Source of the DNA: VFJL01 sp043721435
GTDB lineage: Bacteria; Pseudomonadota; Gammaproteobacteria; Burkholderiales; Nitrosomonadaceae
Length of the DNA: 30,871 bases
Direction of reading: 5' to 3'
Assembly: GCA_043721435.1 (NCBI GenBank)
Contig: JAYSQR010000026.1
Coordinates: forward strand, 1 to 30,871
Under the pieces are notes generated by a model. That model was not told where the DNA came from, ran no database searches, and worked only from the letters and a program-made list of their open reading frames with translations. Below, one piece after another: positions 16,567 to 24,598 of this stretch (the first letter of the stretch is position 1; each line of letters starts with the position of its first letter). The translations under genes were made by a program, and so were the position numbers.

Positions 16567-17307
16567 ATGCAAGGGAAAGTAGTACTCATCACTGCTGGAG
16601 CCAAACGAGTGGGTGCGGCCATCTGCCGCAAGCTGCACCTGCGCGGCGCGAACCTGATGCTGCACTACCGTTCGTCGCTGGAGGAAGCGCAGGGGTTGCA
16701 GACGGAACTCAACCAGATCCGTCCTGGCTCAGTGGCATTGGTGCAAGCCGATCTGCTTGATATTGCCCAGATGCCGAGGCTGATTGACACAACCATGCAG
16801 CAGTTCGGCAAACTGGATGCGCTGGTCAACAACGCTTCCAGCTTCTTCTCTACGCCGTTGGGAGAAGTCACTGAGGCAGCATGGGACGATCTTGTCGGCA
16901 GTAATCTGAAGGCGCCGCTATTTCTGTCACAGGCGGCGGCGCCGCATCTCCGACAACAGCACGGTTGCATCGTCAATATCGTTGATATTCACGCTGAGCG
17001 GCCGCTGAAAAATTACATCATCTACAGTGCCGCAAAAGGTGGGCTGGCGTCGCTTACCCGCTCGCTGGCGCTGGAGCTTGCACCTGAAATCAGGGTAAAT
17101 GGCGTTTCTCCGGGACCCATTCTATGGCCGGAAAATGATGAGTGGGCAGATGTGGCAGTCCGTCAGCATATCATCAGCAAGACGCTGCTCAAGCGCACGG
17201 GTGAGCCTGATGACATTGCCCGGACGGTGCTGTTCCTGATCGCCGATGCGCCTTATATCACCGGTCAGATCATCGCGGTGGATGGCGGCCGCAGCGTGAA
17301 TTTGTAG
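16567..17307 (+). CDS. Pteridine reductase (PTR1/FolM-like short-chain dehydrogenase)
   Basis: NADPH-dependent short-chain dehydrogenase that probably reduces dihydrobiopterin or dihydrofolate. The nucleotide-binding motif is TAGAKRVGAAI (residues 9-19), with the basic residues typical of NADPH users, and NNA is at 88-90. The catalytic set is Asp140, Tyr153, Lys157 (IVNIVDIHAE and YSAAKGG). Asp at the position where most family members have Ser, 13 residues before Tyr, matches the PTR1 arrangement and argues against FabG. Length, 246 residues, is normal. ATG 16567 follows AGAGGAGA. The gene ends with TAG. It lies upstream of rnpB and diverges from the MidA-like gene. The symbol folM would be reasonable but substrate is not proven. 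Confidence 0.85.
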   Translation: MQGKVVLITAGAKRVGAAICRKLHLRGANLMLHYRSSLEEAQGLQTELNQIRPGSVALVQADLLDIAQMPRLIDTTMQQFGKLDALVNNASSFFSTPLGEVTEAAWDDLVGSNLKAPLFLSQAAAPHLRQQHGCIVNIVDIHAERPLKNYIIYSAAKGGLASLTRSLALELAPEIRVNGVSPGPILWPENDEWADVAVRQHIISKTLLKRTGEPDDIARTVLFLIADAPYITGQIIAVDGGRSVNL

Positions 17308-17420
17308 AGAGACTGCCATGAGCTCAAAAATCTTGCTGTTATCGGCGGAGGATATTGCGTGCAACAGCTGGCATGCAATTTCTTGCATCGGAAGTTTGCT
17401 CTTTCTGCAGTTCGGTTTGA

Positions 17421-17429
17421 TGGTAGTAT
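17421..17429 (+). promoter_or_regulatory. Extended -10 promoter of rnpB
   Basis: TGGTAGTAT combines a TGN extension with TAGTAT (five of six matches to TATAAT). It ends eight bases before the first base of the P1 helix of RNase P RNA at 17437, the distance expected between -10 and transcription start. The -35 region is weak, as often seen with extended -10 promoters. Confidence 0.45.
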
Positions 17430-17436
17430 CCCCATC

Positions 17437-17749
17437 GAAGCTGGCTAGACAGTCGCTGCCTGTTTTTCAGCAATGAAAAACGGGGAGAGGAAAGTCCGGG
17501 CTCCACAGAGCAGGATGCCGGTTAATGGCCGGCCGCTATAAGTCGCAAGACCCAAGGCGAGGAACAGGGCCACAGAGACGAGCGTATTAAGTTACGGTGA
17601 AACGCGGTAACCTCCATCCGGAGCAAGACCAAATAGGCAGGCTATGACGCTGCTCGCTGAGCCTGCGGGTAGGTTGCTTGAGCGTACGGGCAACCGTGCG
17701 CCTAGAGGAATGACTGTCCACGACAGAACCCGGCTTACCGGCCAGCTTC
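17437..17749 (+). ncRNA. rnpB: RNase P RNA, bacterial type A
   Basis: Catalytic RNA that removes 5' leaders from pre-tRNAs. The terminal P1 helix is formed by GAAGCTGG (17437-17444) and CCAGCTTC (17742-17749). The universally conserved core is present: GAGGAAAGTCCGGGCTCC near 17486-17503, the ACAGAGACGAG segment, GTGAAACGCGGTAACCTCC, GACCAAATAGGC, and the 3' P4 strand region AGAGGAATGACTGTCCACGA followed by ACAGAACCCGGCTTA. The order and the about 313-base length fit a type A RNA. It lies alone between the pteridine reductase gene and the mra cluster. A short T-rich stretch follows the end, but no clear hairpin terminator was found. Confidence 0.95.
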
Positions 17750-17828
17750 ATTTTATTTTGCAGGAACTTGTTCAGGTCCCCTGACCATGTCGGTTTAATG
17801 GGGATTTATTCAGAGTTTTTCTCAAGCC

Positions 17829-18011
17829 TCACACCAGATTCGCCTCCTTTGTCCCGCCACTCCCCCAGTTTCGCCCGCAATACCTCACCAAGTGATAAGT
17901 TACATTCAGTTTTCTAGCTATCCCCTTTATTTCTATAATATATTTATCCGGCCCAGAAAGTTTCTCTGGTTTCTGCTTTAAGTCTTTGTCGTATAAACAA
18001 AAACCCCCAAT
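17829..18011 (-). pseudogene. Possible decayed coding fragment between rnpB and mraZ
   Basis: The minus strand is open for 60 codons to a TGA at 17829-17831 and reads GGFCLYDKDLKQKPEKLSGP, then DKYIIEIKGIARKLNVTYHL, then VRYCGRNWGSGGTKEANLV. The amphipathic, charged composition looks like protein rather than noise, but there is no ATG, GTG or TTG in frame (only an ATT), and a TGA closes the frame upstream. The DNA is clearly more AT-rich than its neighbours. I do not recognise a family. It may be the remnant of a horizontally acquired gene, or chance. The rest of the 375-base rnpB-mraZ interval holds only the promoter and MraZ boxes listed separately. Confidence 0.25.
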
Positions 18012-18018
18012 TTTTCAC

Positions 18019-18047
18019 TTGACTAGCCCCCCCTTTTTAATTACAGT
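18019..18047 (+). promoter_or_regulatory. Sigma-70-like promoter of the mra/dcw cluster
   Basis: TTGACT (18019-18024; five of six to TTGACA) and TACAGT (18042-18047; four of six to TATAAT) are separated by exactly 17 bases. Transcription would start near 18054, inside the MraZ box array, about 70 bases before mraZ. The last two bases of the -10 overlap the first MraZ box. Confidence 0.6.
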
Positions 18048-18070
18048 GGGCAGAAGTGGGGAAAAGTGGG
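18046..18070 (+). promoter_or_regulatory. MraZ operator: three direct GTGGG boxes at 10-base spacing
   Basis: GTGGG occurs at 18046, 18056 and 18066, each followed by an A-rich spacer (CAGAA, GAAAA, AGAAA), giving three repeats in exact 10-base, one-helical-turn register. This is the known arrangement bound by the ring-shaped MraZ protein in E. coli and mollicutes. Bound MraZ would cover the end of the -10 box and the start site, so autorepression of the cluster is expected. Confidence 0.8.
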
Positions 18071-18124
18071 AGAAAATTCAGATCAGAAAGTTCTGGAATT
18101 CCTCCCGGAAAACAAGGGGACAAC

Positions 18125-18571
18125 ATGTTTCGCGGTGTTACGCCTATCAGTCTGGATAATAAGGGAAGGCTTGCGGTGCCCGCGAAGTATCGTGATGGAT
18201 TGCTATCCTTTTGCGCCGGCCATTTGGTCGTTACCGCTGATCCTTCCAAGTGTTTGCTGGTTTATCCCCAGCCCGCGTGGGAGCCCATAGAGCAAAAACT
18301 CAATAGTCTTTCCAGTTTCAATCCCCAAAGCCGCAGTCTGCAACGTCTTCTCGTCGGCAATGCCAGCGATGTGGAGATGGATGGCGCCGGCCGCATTCTG
18401 GTGCCGCCGCCCTTGCGCCAGTTCGCCGGCTTGATAAAGGACGTGGTGCTGGTGGGGCAGGGCGCGAAATTCGAATTGTGGGACGAGGAAAAGTGGAATC
18501 TGCAGATCGAGAATGCCCTCGGATTCAAGGATAGCGGCATACCGCCAGAACTCGATGGTTTCTCGCTTTGA
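18125..18571 (+). CDS. mraZ: Transcriptional regulator MraZ
   Basis: DNA-binding AbrB/SpoVT-like protein that heads the division and cell-wall cluster and represses its promoter. It is 148 residues with two similar swapped-hairpin halves: the first with FRGVTPISLDNKGRLAVPAK, the second with DVEMDGAGRILVPPPLRQFA. Each half has the D-x-K/A-G-R-hydrophobic-x-V/L-P signature. ATG 18125 follows AAGGGG (18115-18120). A longer GTG-initiated reading from 18056 would cross the MraZ boxes and lacks family similarity, so it is rejected. Length is close to the E. coli protein (152). The target boxes lie 55-79 bases upstream of this ATG. Confidence 0.96.
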   Translation: MFRGVTPISLDNKGRLAVPAKYRDGLLSFCAGHLVVTADPSKCLLVYPQPAWEPIEQKLNSLSSFNPQSRSLQRLLVGNASDVEMDGAGRILVPPPLRQFAGLIKDVVLVGQGAKFELWDEEKWNLQIENALGFKDSGIPPELDGFSL

Positions 18572-18591
18572 TACTGGGGTGATGCCGCTTC

Positions 18592-19533
18592 ATGCATACC
18601 ACGGTGTTGCTGCATGAAGCGGTGGATGCGCTGGCAGTCAAGCCAGACGGAATTTACGTGGACGGCACTTTCGGTCGTGGCGGTCACAGCCGTCTGATTC
18701 TAGAGCGACTGGGGAAAAGTGGCAGGCTGATCGCGCTCGACAAGGACCCGGCTGCGGTGATGGCGGGGCAAGCTATCAAGGATGCACGTTTTTGCATGAT
18801 GCATAGCGGATTTTCGCGGATGCAGCAGGTATTGCAGGAACTGGGTGTGGAACGAGTGGATGGAGTACTGCTGGACCTGGGGGTGTCTTCGCCGCAACTT
18901 GAGCAGGCTCCACGCGGATTCAGTTTTCGCTTCGAAGGCCCGCTCGACATGCGCATGGACACCAGCCAGGGGCAGACCGCTGCAGAATGGCTGGCCTCTG
19001 TTTCAGAAGTACATCTGGAAGAGGTGATAAGAAATTATGGCGAAGAACGGTTTGCTAAACAGATTGCAAGAGCGATTGTTACGGCAAGAGCGCAACAGCC
19101 TATCGCTACCACATTTCAACTCGCCAAGATCGTGGCAGCGACCGTGCGTGCGCGCGAGCGCCAGCGGGAAAACAAGCAGAACCCAGCGACACGTACCTTT
19201 CAAGCTATACGGATTTACCTCAATCAGGAGCTTGAGGAGTTGTCGCTGACACTGCCTCAATGTGTGGAGATATTGAATCCAGGCGGCCGGCTGGTAGTTA
19301 TCAGCTTTCACTCGCTGGAGGACCGATCAGTGAAGCGTTTTATGCGTGAAGAGGCGAATTCCGACAAACTGCCGCGCGGATTGCCGTTACGGGCAAAAGA
19401 AGTGCAGCAACTGACTTGTCATAAATTGCGTTTGGTAGGTAAGGCAATACGCCCCAGTGAAGAGGAAGTGGTTGTCAATCCACGGGCCAGAAGTGCAGTA
19501 ATGCGGGTGGCGGAACGGTTAAGTCCGACTTAA
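18592..19533 (+). CDS. rsmH: 16S rRNA (cytosine(1402)-N(4))-methyltransferase
   Basis: Methylates N4 of C1402 in the decoding centre of 16S rRNA, using SAM (formerly mraW). The 313-residue protein has HTTVLLHEAVDAL at the start, the SAM motif YVDGTFGRGGHSRLIL, the LDLGVSSPQLEQAPRGFSF segment, NPATRTFQAIRIYLNQELEEL (in part) and VISFHSLEDRSVKRFMRE, all standard for RsmH. ATG 18592 follows GGGGTGAT with a spacer of about ten bases and lies 20 bases after the mraZ stop. Second gene of the dcw cluster, in its usual place. Confidence 0.96.
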   Translation: MHTTVLLHEAVDALAVKPDGIYVDGTFGRGGHSRLILERLGKSGRLIALDKDPAAVMAGQAIKDARFCMMHSGFSRMQQVLQELGVERVDGVLLDLGVSSPQLEQAPRGFSFRFEGPLDMRMDTSQGQTAAEWLASVSEVHLEEVIRNYGEERFAKQIARAIVTARAQQPIATTFQLAKIVAATVRARERQRENKQNPATRTFQAIRIYLNQELEELSLTLPQCVEILNPGGRLVVISFHSLEDRSVKRFMREEANSDKLPRGLPLRAKEVQQLTCHKLRLVGKAIRPSEEEVVVNPRARSAVMRVAERLSPT

Positions 19534-19576
19534 CGGGTATGGCGGCAGGAATGATCTTGGTTATCAAGAGGCGGAT

Positions 19577-19882
19577 ATGACCAAGCTTAATTTGTTACTG
19601 ACTCTTATCCTCATCGCCTGCGCGCTGAGTGTTGTGACTTCACAGCATAACGCGCGCAAGCTTTTTGTGGAACTGGAGAAAGAACAGGAATTGGCAAGGC
19701 AGTTGGCGGTGGAGTGGGGGCAATTGCAACTTGAACAAAGCACTTGGGCGATGCATGCGCGTGTTGAAAAAATTGCTAGCGGGCAACTGCGCATGAGAGT
19801 GCCGGATGCAGCACGCGTTCGAATTGTTTCGCCGCTGAACGCGGTGAATGCAAATGCCATTGCAGGAGCACACCAACCGTGA
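19577..19882 (+). CDS. ftsL: Cell division protein FtsL
   Basis: Bitopic divisome protein that forms the FtsQLB complex and activates FtsWI at the septum. The 101-residue product has a short cytoplasmic start, one transmembrane segment (LNLLLTLILIACALSVVTS, about residues 4-22), then a periplasmic coiled coil (NARKLFVELEKEQELARQL). ATG 19577 follows AAGAGGCG. Sequence conservation in FtsL is low, so identification rests on size, topology and the fixed position between rsmH and ftsI. The stop TGA overlaps the ftsI ATG by one base (TGATG). Confidence 0.92.
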   Translation: MTKLNLLLTLILIACALSVVTSQHNARKLFVELEKEQELARQLAVEWGQLQLEQSTWAMHARVEKIASGQLRMRVPDAARVRIVSPLNAVNANAIAGAHQP

Positions 19883-21603
19883 TGCCGGATTTCACACCGC
19901 GTAGCATTCTGCCCGCAGGGCGCTCGCGTCTGCTGGTGGTGGTTTTATTGCTGGGGTTGCTCGGGCTGGCGGGACGTGCTGTCTATCTGCAGGGAATGCA
20001 CAACGGTTTTTTGCAACAGAAGGGCGAGTCGCGTTACAGCCGCGTGATCGAAATGAGCGCACACCGCGGCATGATTACGGATCGGCATGGTGAACCGCTC
20101 GCAATCAGTACACCGGTGGAATCGGTGTGGGCGAGTCCGCAGGACATGGATGCAACATCCACACAAATAAAAAAACTGGCGGATTTGATCGGAATGGATG
20201 CTGCGGAAGTTCGCAAGCGCATCAGTGGACCGCAGCGTGATTTTGTCTACCTGAAGCGGCACTTGCCGCCGGAGACTGCAGCCAAGGTGGTCGAACTCAA
20301 CATGTCAGGCGTATTTCTTCGGCGGGAATTTCGCCGATATTACCCGGCGGGTGAACTGACGGCGCATATGCTCGGGTTTACCGATGTGGATGACAATGGG
20401 CAGGAAGGAATCGAGCTGGCGTGGCAGGATGCGCTCGCCGGCAAGCCCGGCAGCCGTCGCGTCATCAAGGATCGCAAAGGACGTATTGTCGAGGATGTCG
20501 AGAGCATTCGCGCACCCAGGCCAGGAAAAGACATAACGCTGTCCATAGACAGCAAAATCCAGTATCTCGCTTACCGTGAATTGAAACAGGCAGTGGAGGC
20601 AAGTAAAGCCAAGGCAGGCGGGATCGTGGTACTGGATGCGCAGACTGGTGAGGTGCTGGCGCTGGCCAATCTGCCAGTCTACAACCCCAATAACCGCGCG
20701 AAAATGAGCGGCGCACGCGCACGCAACCGCGCCCTGACCGATGTGTTCGAGCCAGGTTCAACCCTGAAACCGTTCACCGTAGCAGCGGCACTGGAAGCGG
20801 GCCGGATCGCGCCTGACACGATATTCCAGACGGCACCCGGTACCCTTACCATAGGCAGGGCAACGATCCGCGACTCTCACAAGGAAGGCCCGTTGACGGT
20901 GGCGCAGGTGATCCAGAAGTCCAGTAATGTCGGTTCAGCAAAGATTGCATTGTCACTGCCGTCGCAAACGCTATGGGAAATGCTGAGCCACTCCGGTTTC
21001 GGCGTATCCACCGGTTCTGGATTTCCCGGAGAAGTCACTGGCAGGCTGCGTCCTCACCACACCTGGCGTCCCATCGAACAAGCCACTATGTCTTATGGCC
21101 ACGGCATCTCGGTGAGCTTGTTGCAGTTGGCGCGCGCCTACACTCTGTTTTCTACAGAAGGCGAATTGAAGCCGATATCGCTGTTAAAGCTCGATGCACC
21201 CGTAGCGGGTGAGCGGGTGATTTCGCGCGCCACCGCTCTTGCCGTGAGCAGAATGCTGGAGATGGTGGTGAGACCCGGTGGCACCGGGCCGCGTGCGCAG
21301 ATTAGCGGTTATCGGGTAGCAGGCAAGACCGGCACCGCGCACAAGCTGGAGGGCAACGGTTATGCAAAAAACCGTTACATCTCTACGTTCGTCGGTTACG
21401 CACCAGCTTCCAATCCACGGCTGGTCATTGCAGTGATGCTGGATGAGCCATCCGCCGGCCAATATTTTGGTGGTGCGGTGGCGGCTCCGGTATTCAGTCA
21501 GGTAATGGCTGGCGCCTTGCGCATATTGAGTGTTCCGCATGATGCGCCCACCAATAATATTGTGTCATTTCCGGCAGCACCTGAGCTGCGGGGTGATGTA
21601 TGA
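19882..21603 (+). CDS. ftsI: Septal peptidoglycan transpeptidase FtsI (PBP3)
   Basis: Monofunctional class B penicillin-binding protein that cross-links septal peptidoglycan with FtsW. It has an N-terminal membrane anchor (LLVVVLLLGLLGLAGRAVYL), the non-catalytic pedestal domain starting SAHRGMITDRHGEPLAIS, and the transpeptidase domain with the SxxK nucleophile in EPGSTLKPF (Ser293), the SxN motif in KSSNVGSAK and KTG in AGKTGTAHKLEG. Length (573 residues) is normal. ATG 19882 overlaps the ftsL stop by one base; a GTG one codon earlier is possible. The end overlaps murE by four bases (ATGA). Confidence 0.96.
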   Translation: MPDFTPRSILPAGRSRLLVVVLLLGLLGLAGRAVYLQGMHNGFLQQKGESRYSRVIEMSAHRGMITDRHGEPLAISTPVESVWASPQDMDATSTQIKKLADLIGMDAAEVRKRISGPQRDFVYLKRHLPPETAAKVVELNMSGVFLRREFRRYYPAGELTAHMLGFTDVDDNGQEGIELAWQDALAGKPGSRRVIKDRKGRIVEDVESIRAPRPGKDITLSIDSKIQYLAYRELKQAVEASKAKAGGIVVLDAQTGEVLALANLPVYNPNNRAKMSGARARNRALTDVFEPGSTLKPFTVAAALEAGRIAPDTIFQTAPGTLTIGRATIRDSHKEGPLTVAQVIQKSSNVGSAKIALSLPSQTLWEMLSHSGFGVSTGSGFPGEVTGRLRPHHTWRPIEQATMSYGHGISVSLLQLARAYTLFSTEGELKPISLLKLDAPVAGERVISRATALAVSRMLEMVVRPGGTGPRAQISGYRVAGKTGTAHKLEGNGYAKNRYISTFVGYAPASNPRLVIAVMLDEPSAGQYFGGAVAAPVFSQVMAGALRILSVPHDAPTNNIVSFPAAPELRGDV

Positions 21604-23183
21604 ATACGGGATTCGGAATCTGGGATTTGCAGCCCAGGAAAAAATCAGAAACGCAGTTTGATACTCATCTACTCAATGATCTGGGCGTCAAGATTAACAA
21701 TCTTGTCACCGACAGTCGCATGGTGAAGCCGGGAGACACATTCCTCGCCCGTGTCGGAGATAAATTCGACGCCCGTGAATTCATTCCCCAAGCCATCGCC
21801 GCGGGAGCAAACGCGGTGTTGTGGGAGCGGCATCGTGGCTTTTCCTGGAACCCGGCATGGCAAGTGCCCAATCTGCCGATAACCGGGCTGCGCGCCAAGG
21901 CAGGAATGATTGCCAGCCAGGTATACGGCCAGCCATCGCAAAAATTGTGGCTTATCGGCATCACCGGAACCAACGGCAAGACGTCGTGCAGCCATTGGAT
22001 CGCGCAGGCCATGACGGCGTTGGGTAGAAGAACTGCTGTCATCGGCACCTTGGGAAATGGTTTTCCCGGTGCGCTTAAATCCACCATCAATACCACGCCG
22101 GATGCAGTTCTGCTGCAGCAGGAAATGGCGGGGTTTTTACAGCACGGCGCCGAATGTGTGGCGATGGAAGTGTCGTCACATGGGATTGAGCAAGAACGTA
22201 TCAACGGTGCGACATTTGCGGTGGCGTTGTTTACCAATCTGTCACGCGACCATCTCGATTATCACGACAGCATGCAGGAGTACGCTGCCGTCAAGGCGCG
22301 CTTGTTCCTCTGGCCCGGGCTCAAATATGCTGTGCTCAATCTGGATGATGCATTTGGTGTCGAGTTGTCGCAGCGGCTTGCAGCTACGCCCACGCAGATT
22401 ATTGGCTACGGATTTGAAGAATCTGGCATCGGCAACCGGGACTCGGAAAAAATCAGCATGCTGCACGGGAGCAATCTCAAGTCAAACATTGGCGGTCTGG
22501 AATTCGACGTCGAGTTCAAGAACGAGCGGGCAAAATTCAAAACCGAAGTAGTGGGTAGATTCAACGCTTCCAACATGCTGGCGGTGCTGGCTGCTTTGCT
22601 GGCCAGCGGCATCAAGCTGGCTGATGCGGTGCAAGCCGTGCAGCAAGTGCGGCCGATAGCGGGCAGGATGGAGCGGCTGGGCGGCGGTGAGCAACCGCTG
22701 GTGGTGGTGGATTACGCCCACACTCCGGATGCCCTGGAGAAGGTATTGACGACGCTGCGCGAAGTTCTCCGCAACCCCGAGAACCAGCAGAAAGCCAAAA
22801 CCCGAAACCCGAAATTGGTCTGTGTGTTCGGCTGCGGGGGTGAGCGTGATCGTGGCAAGCGCCCACTGTTGGGGAAGGTGGCGTCGCGGCTGGCGGACGA
22901 AGTCATCATCACCAGCGACAATCCGCGCAGCGAAAACCCACGCGCCATTATCGACGAGATCGCAGCGGCAGCGGATGCTAACTACCATATCGAGGAAGAC
23001 CGGGCAGCGGCGATTTATCGGGCGATACACGATGCGCGCCAAGGCGATGTGGTGCTGATTGCGGGCAAGGGGCATGAGATGTATCAGGAAATTGGCGGGC
23101 ACAAATTTCCGTTTAGCGACAGCGAGGTCGCACGCCAGGTACTGCAGGATCTGGCGACCCAACAAGCACGGGCGCAAGGATGA
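21600..23183 (+). CDS. murE: UDP-MurNAc-L-Ala-D-Glu:meso-diaminopimelate ligase
   Basis: Adds the third stem-peptide residue in cytoplasmic peptidoglycan synthesis. The ATP loop is GITGTNGKTSCSHWIAQAM and the substrate loop includes STINTTPD. The C-terminal DNPRSENP motif is the signature of meso-diaminopimelate use, as expected for a Gram-negative bacterium. At 527 residues it is longer than the usual 490-500. The surplus sits in three places that look alike at DNA level: the N-terminus (NTGFGIWDLQPRKKSE), a loop with ESGIGNRDSEK, and a loop with RNPENQQKAKTRNPK; see the repeat finding. The ATG overlaps the ftsI stop and its own stop overlaps murF as ATGA. Confidence 0.95.
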   Translation: MNTGFGIWDLQPRKKSETQFDTHLLNDLGVKINNLVTDSRMVKPGDTFLARVGDKFDAREFIPQAIAAGANAVLWERHRGFSWNPAWQVPNLPITGLRAKAGMIASQVYGQPSQKLWLIGITGTNGKTSCSHWIAQAMTALGRRTAVIGTLGNGFPGALKSTINTTPDAVLLQQEMAGFLQHGAECVAMEVSSHGIEQERINGATFAVALFTNLSRDHLDYHDSMQEYAAVKARLFLWPGLKYAVLNLDDAFGVELSQRLAATPTQIIGYGFEESGIGNRDSEKISMLHGSNLKSNIGGLEFDVEFKNERAKFKTEVVGRFNASNMLAVLAALLASGIKLADAVQAVQQVRPIAGRMERLGGGEQPLVVVDYAHTPDALEKVLTTLREVLRNPENQQKAKTRNPKLVCVFGCGGERDRGKRPLLGKVASRLADEVIITSDNPRSENPRAIIDEIAAAADANYHIEEDRAAAIYRAIHDARQGDVVLIAGKGHEMYQEIGGHKFPFSDSEVARQVLQDLATQQARAQG

Positions 23184-24538
23184 TGGCAGTGCAGGAAGCG
23201 GCACGTGCCCTGGATGCTGAATGGCGTGGTGAGGATGCGTTCTTTACCGGGGTTAGCACCGATAGCCGCATGGTGGGACGCGGCGATTTATTTGTCGCGC
23301 TGAGAGGAGAGAAATTCGACGGCCATGAGTTTGTGGTTACTGCGAAGGAGAAGGGCGCGGTGGCGGCAATGGTGTGCCGAGGGAAGGAGATCGGAAACCA
23401 GGAATTGGGAATTCCCTTGATACTGGTGAGGGATACGCGCTTGGGTCTGGGGCAGCTGGCGGCGCACTGGCGTGGGCGCTTTACCATACCGCTGGTTGCG
23501 GTGACAGGCAGCAACGGCAAGACCACGGTGAAAGAAATGATTGCATCGATTTTGCGGCAGACAGCAGGTGGCGCAGACAGGGTGCTGGCGACGGAAGGCA
23601 ACCTCAACAATGATATCGGTGTGCCGCAGATGTTGCTGCGATTGCGCGCGCAGCATGCCTACGCGGTGATCGAAATGGGCATGAATCACGCCGGCGAGAT
23701 CGCATACCTGAGCGGATTGGCGAAGCCCAGCGTGGCGCTGATAACCAATGCGGGTGCGGCACATCTTGAGGGGCTGGGTTCGGTGGAGGCAGTCGCCCGC
23801 GCCAAGGGTGAGGTTTTCGAAGGGCTGGATCTGACGGGAGTGGCGGTTATCAACGCTGACGACCCCTACGCGCCGTTATGGCGCAAGTTCGCGGGCAGCA
23901 GACGGGTGGTGGATTTTGGTCTGGGTGCAGGCGCGACGGTGAGCGCCTCCTATCAGTTGAATCTGCTTAACAGCAAGATGACAATGACACTTCCAGATGG
24001 GGTGGAGGAGGTGGCATTGCAGGTCCCCGGCGAACATAACGTGCGTAACGCGCTGGCGGCGGCGGCGGCCACAGCAGCCATGGGCATAGACAAGGAAACC
24101 ATCGCATTAGGATTGAGCAAGTTCAGCGGGGTGAAGGGACGCATGCAGAAAAAACGCGGTTTGCATGAGGCAACGCTGATAGATGACAGTTACAACGCTA
24201 ACCCGGAATCGGTGCGAGCCGCACTGGCCGTGCTAGCCGCCGCTCCAGGGAAAAAAATTCTGGTGCTGGGCGACATGGGTGAGCTGGGTGCGAACGCAGT
24301 GGTTTTGCACGAGCGCATCGGTGAAGAGGCACGCCTTGCCGGGGTGGACGGGCTGTTTGCTGTGGGCGAATTGAGCGCATATACCGTGGCCAAATTCGGT
24401 GCGGGGGCACGGCATTTTGAGCACATCGAGGAGTTAGTGGCCGAGGTCAGGACTCAGTTGGCAGCCGATGTCACGGTGCTGGTAAAGGGATCGCGCTTCA
24501 TGCAAATGGAGCGAGTGGTCAAGGATATCGAGTTGTGA
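23180..24538 (+). CDS. murF: UDP-MurNAc-tripeptide:D-Ala-D-Ala ligase
   Basis: Completes the UDP-MurNAc-pentapeptide by adding D-alanyl-D-alanine. Landmarks are TDSRMVGRGDLFVALRGEKFDGHEF in the N-terminal domain (in part), the ATP loop VTGSNGKTTVKEMIAS, ATEGNLNNDIGVP, EMGMNHAGEIAYL, and DDSYNANPESVRAAL. The 452-residue length is typical. ATG 23180 overlaps the murE stop; a second ATG follows directly at 23183. A short segment with KEIGNQELGIP between the N-terminal domain strands appears extended relative to my memory of the family. A 60-base gap without a clear gene follows before mraY. Confidence 0.95.
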   Translation: MMAVQEAARALDAEWRGEDAFFTGVSTDSRMVGRGDLFVALRGEKFDGHEFVVTAKEKGAVAAMVCRGKEIGNQELGIPLILVRDTRLGLGQLAAHWRGRFTIPLVAVTGSNGKTTVKEMIASILRQTAGGADRVLATEGNLNNDIGVPQMLLRLRAQHAYAVIEMGMNHAGEIAYLSGLAKPSVALITNAGAAHLEGLGSVEAVARAKGEVFEGLDLTGVAVINADDPYAPLWRKFAGSRRVVDFGLGAGATVSASYQLNLLNSKMTMTLPDGVEEVALQVPGEHNVRNALAAAAATAAMGIDKETIALGLSKFSGVKGRMQKKRGLHEATLIDDSYNANPESVRAALAVLAAAPGKKILVLGDMGELGANAVVLHERIGEEARLAGVDGLFAVGELSAYTVAKFGAGARHFEHIEELVAEVRTQLAADVTVLVKGSRFMQMERVVKDIEL

Positions 24539-24598
24539 GTATTGAACTCTTAAGCGTGAAATGATCATGAAAAACATAATTTCATTATTGCGGTTGTC

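Noticed and set aside
17318..17476. Short ATG-started frame (MSSKILLLSAEDIACNSW...) downstream of the pteridine reductase gene
   Set aside because: It runs through the rnpB promoter and into the conserved 5' part of RNase P RNA, has no ribosome site and no recognisable family.
17750..17800. Rho-independent terminator after rnpB
   Set aside because: Only a short GGTC/GACC pairing without a following T-run was found; the T-rich stretch before it has no stem.
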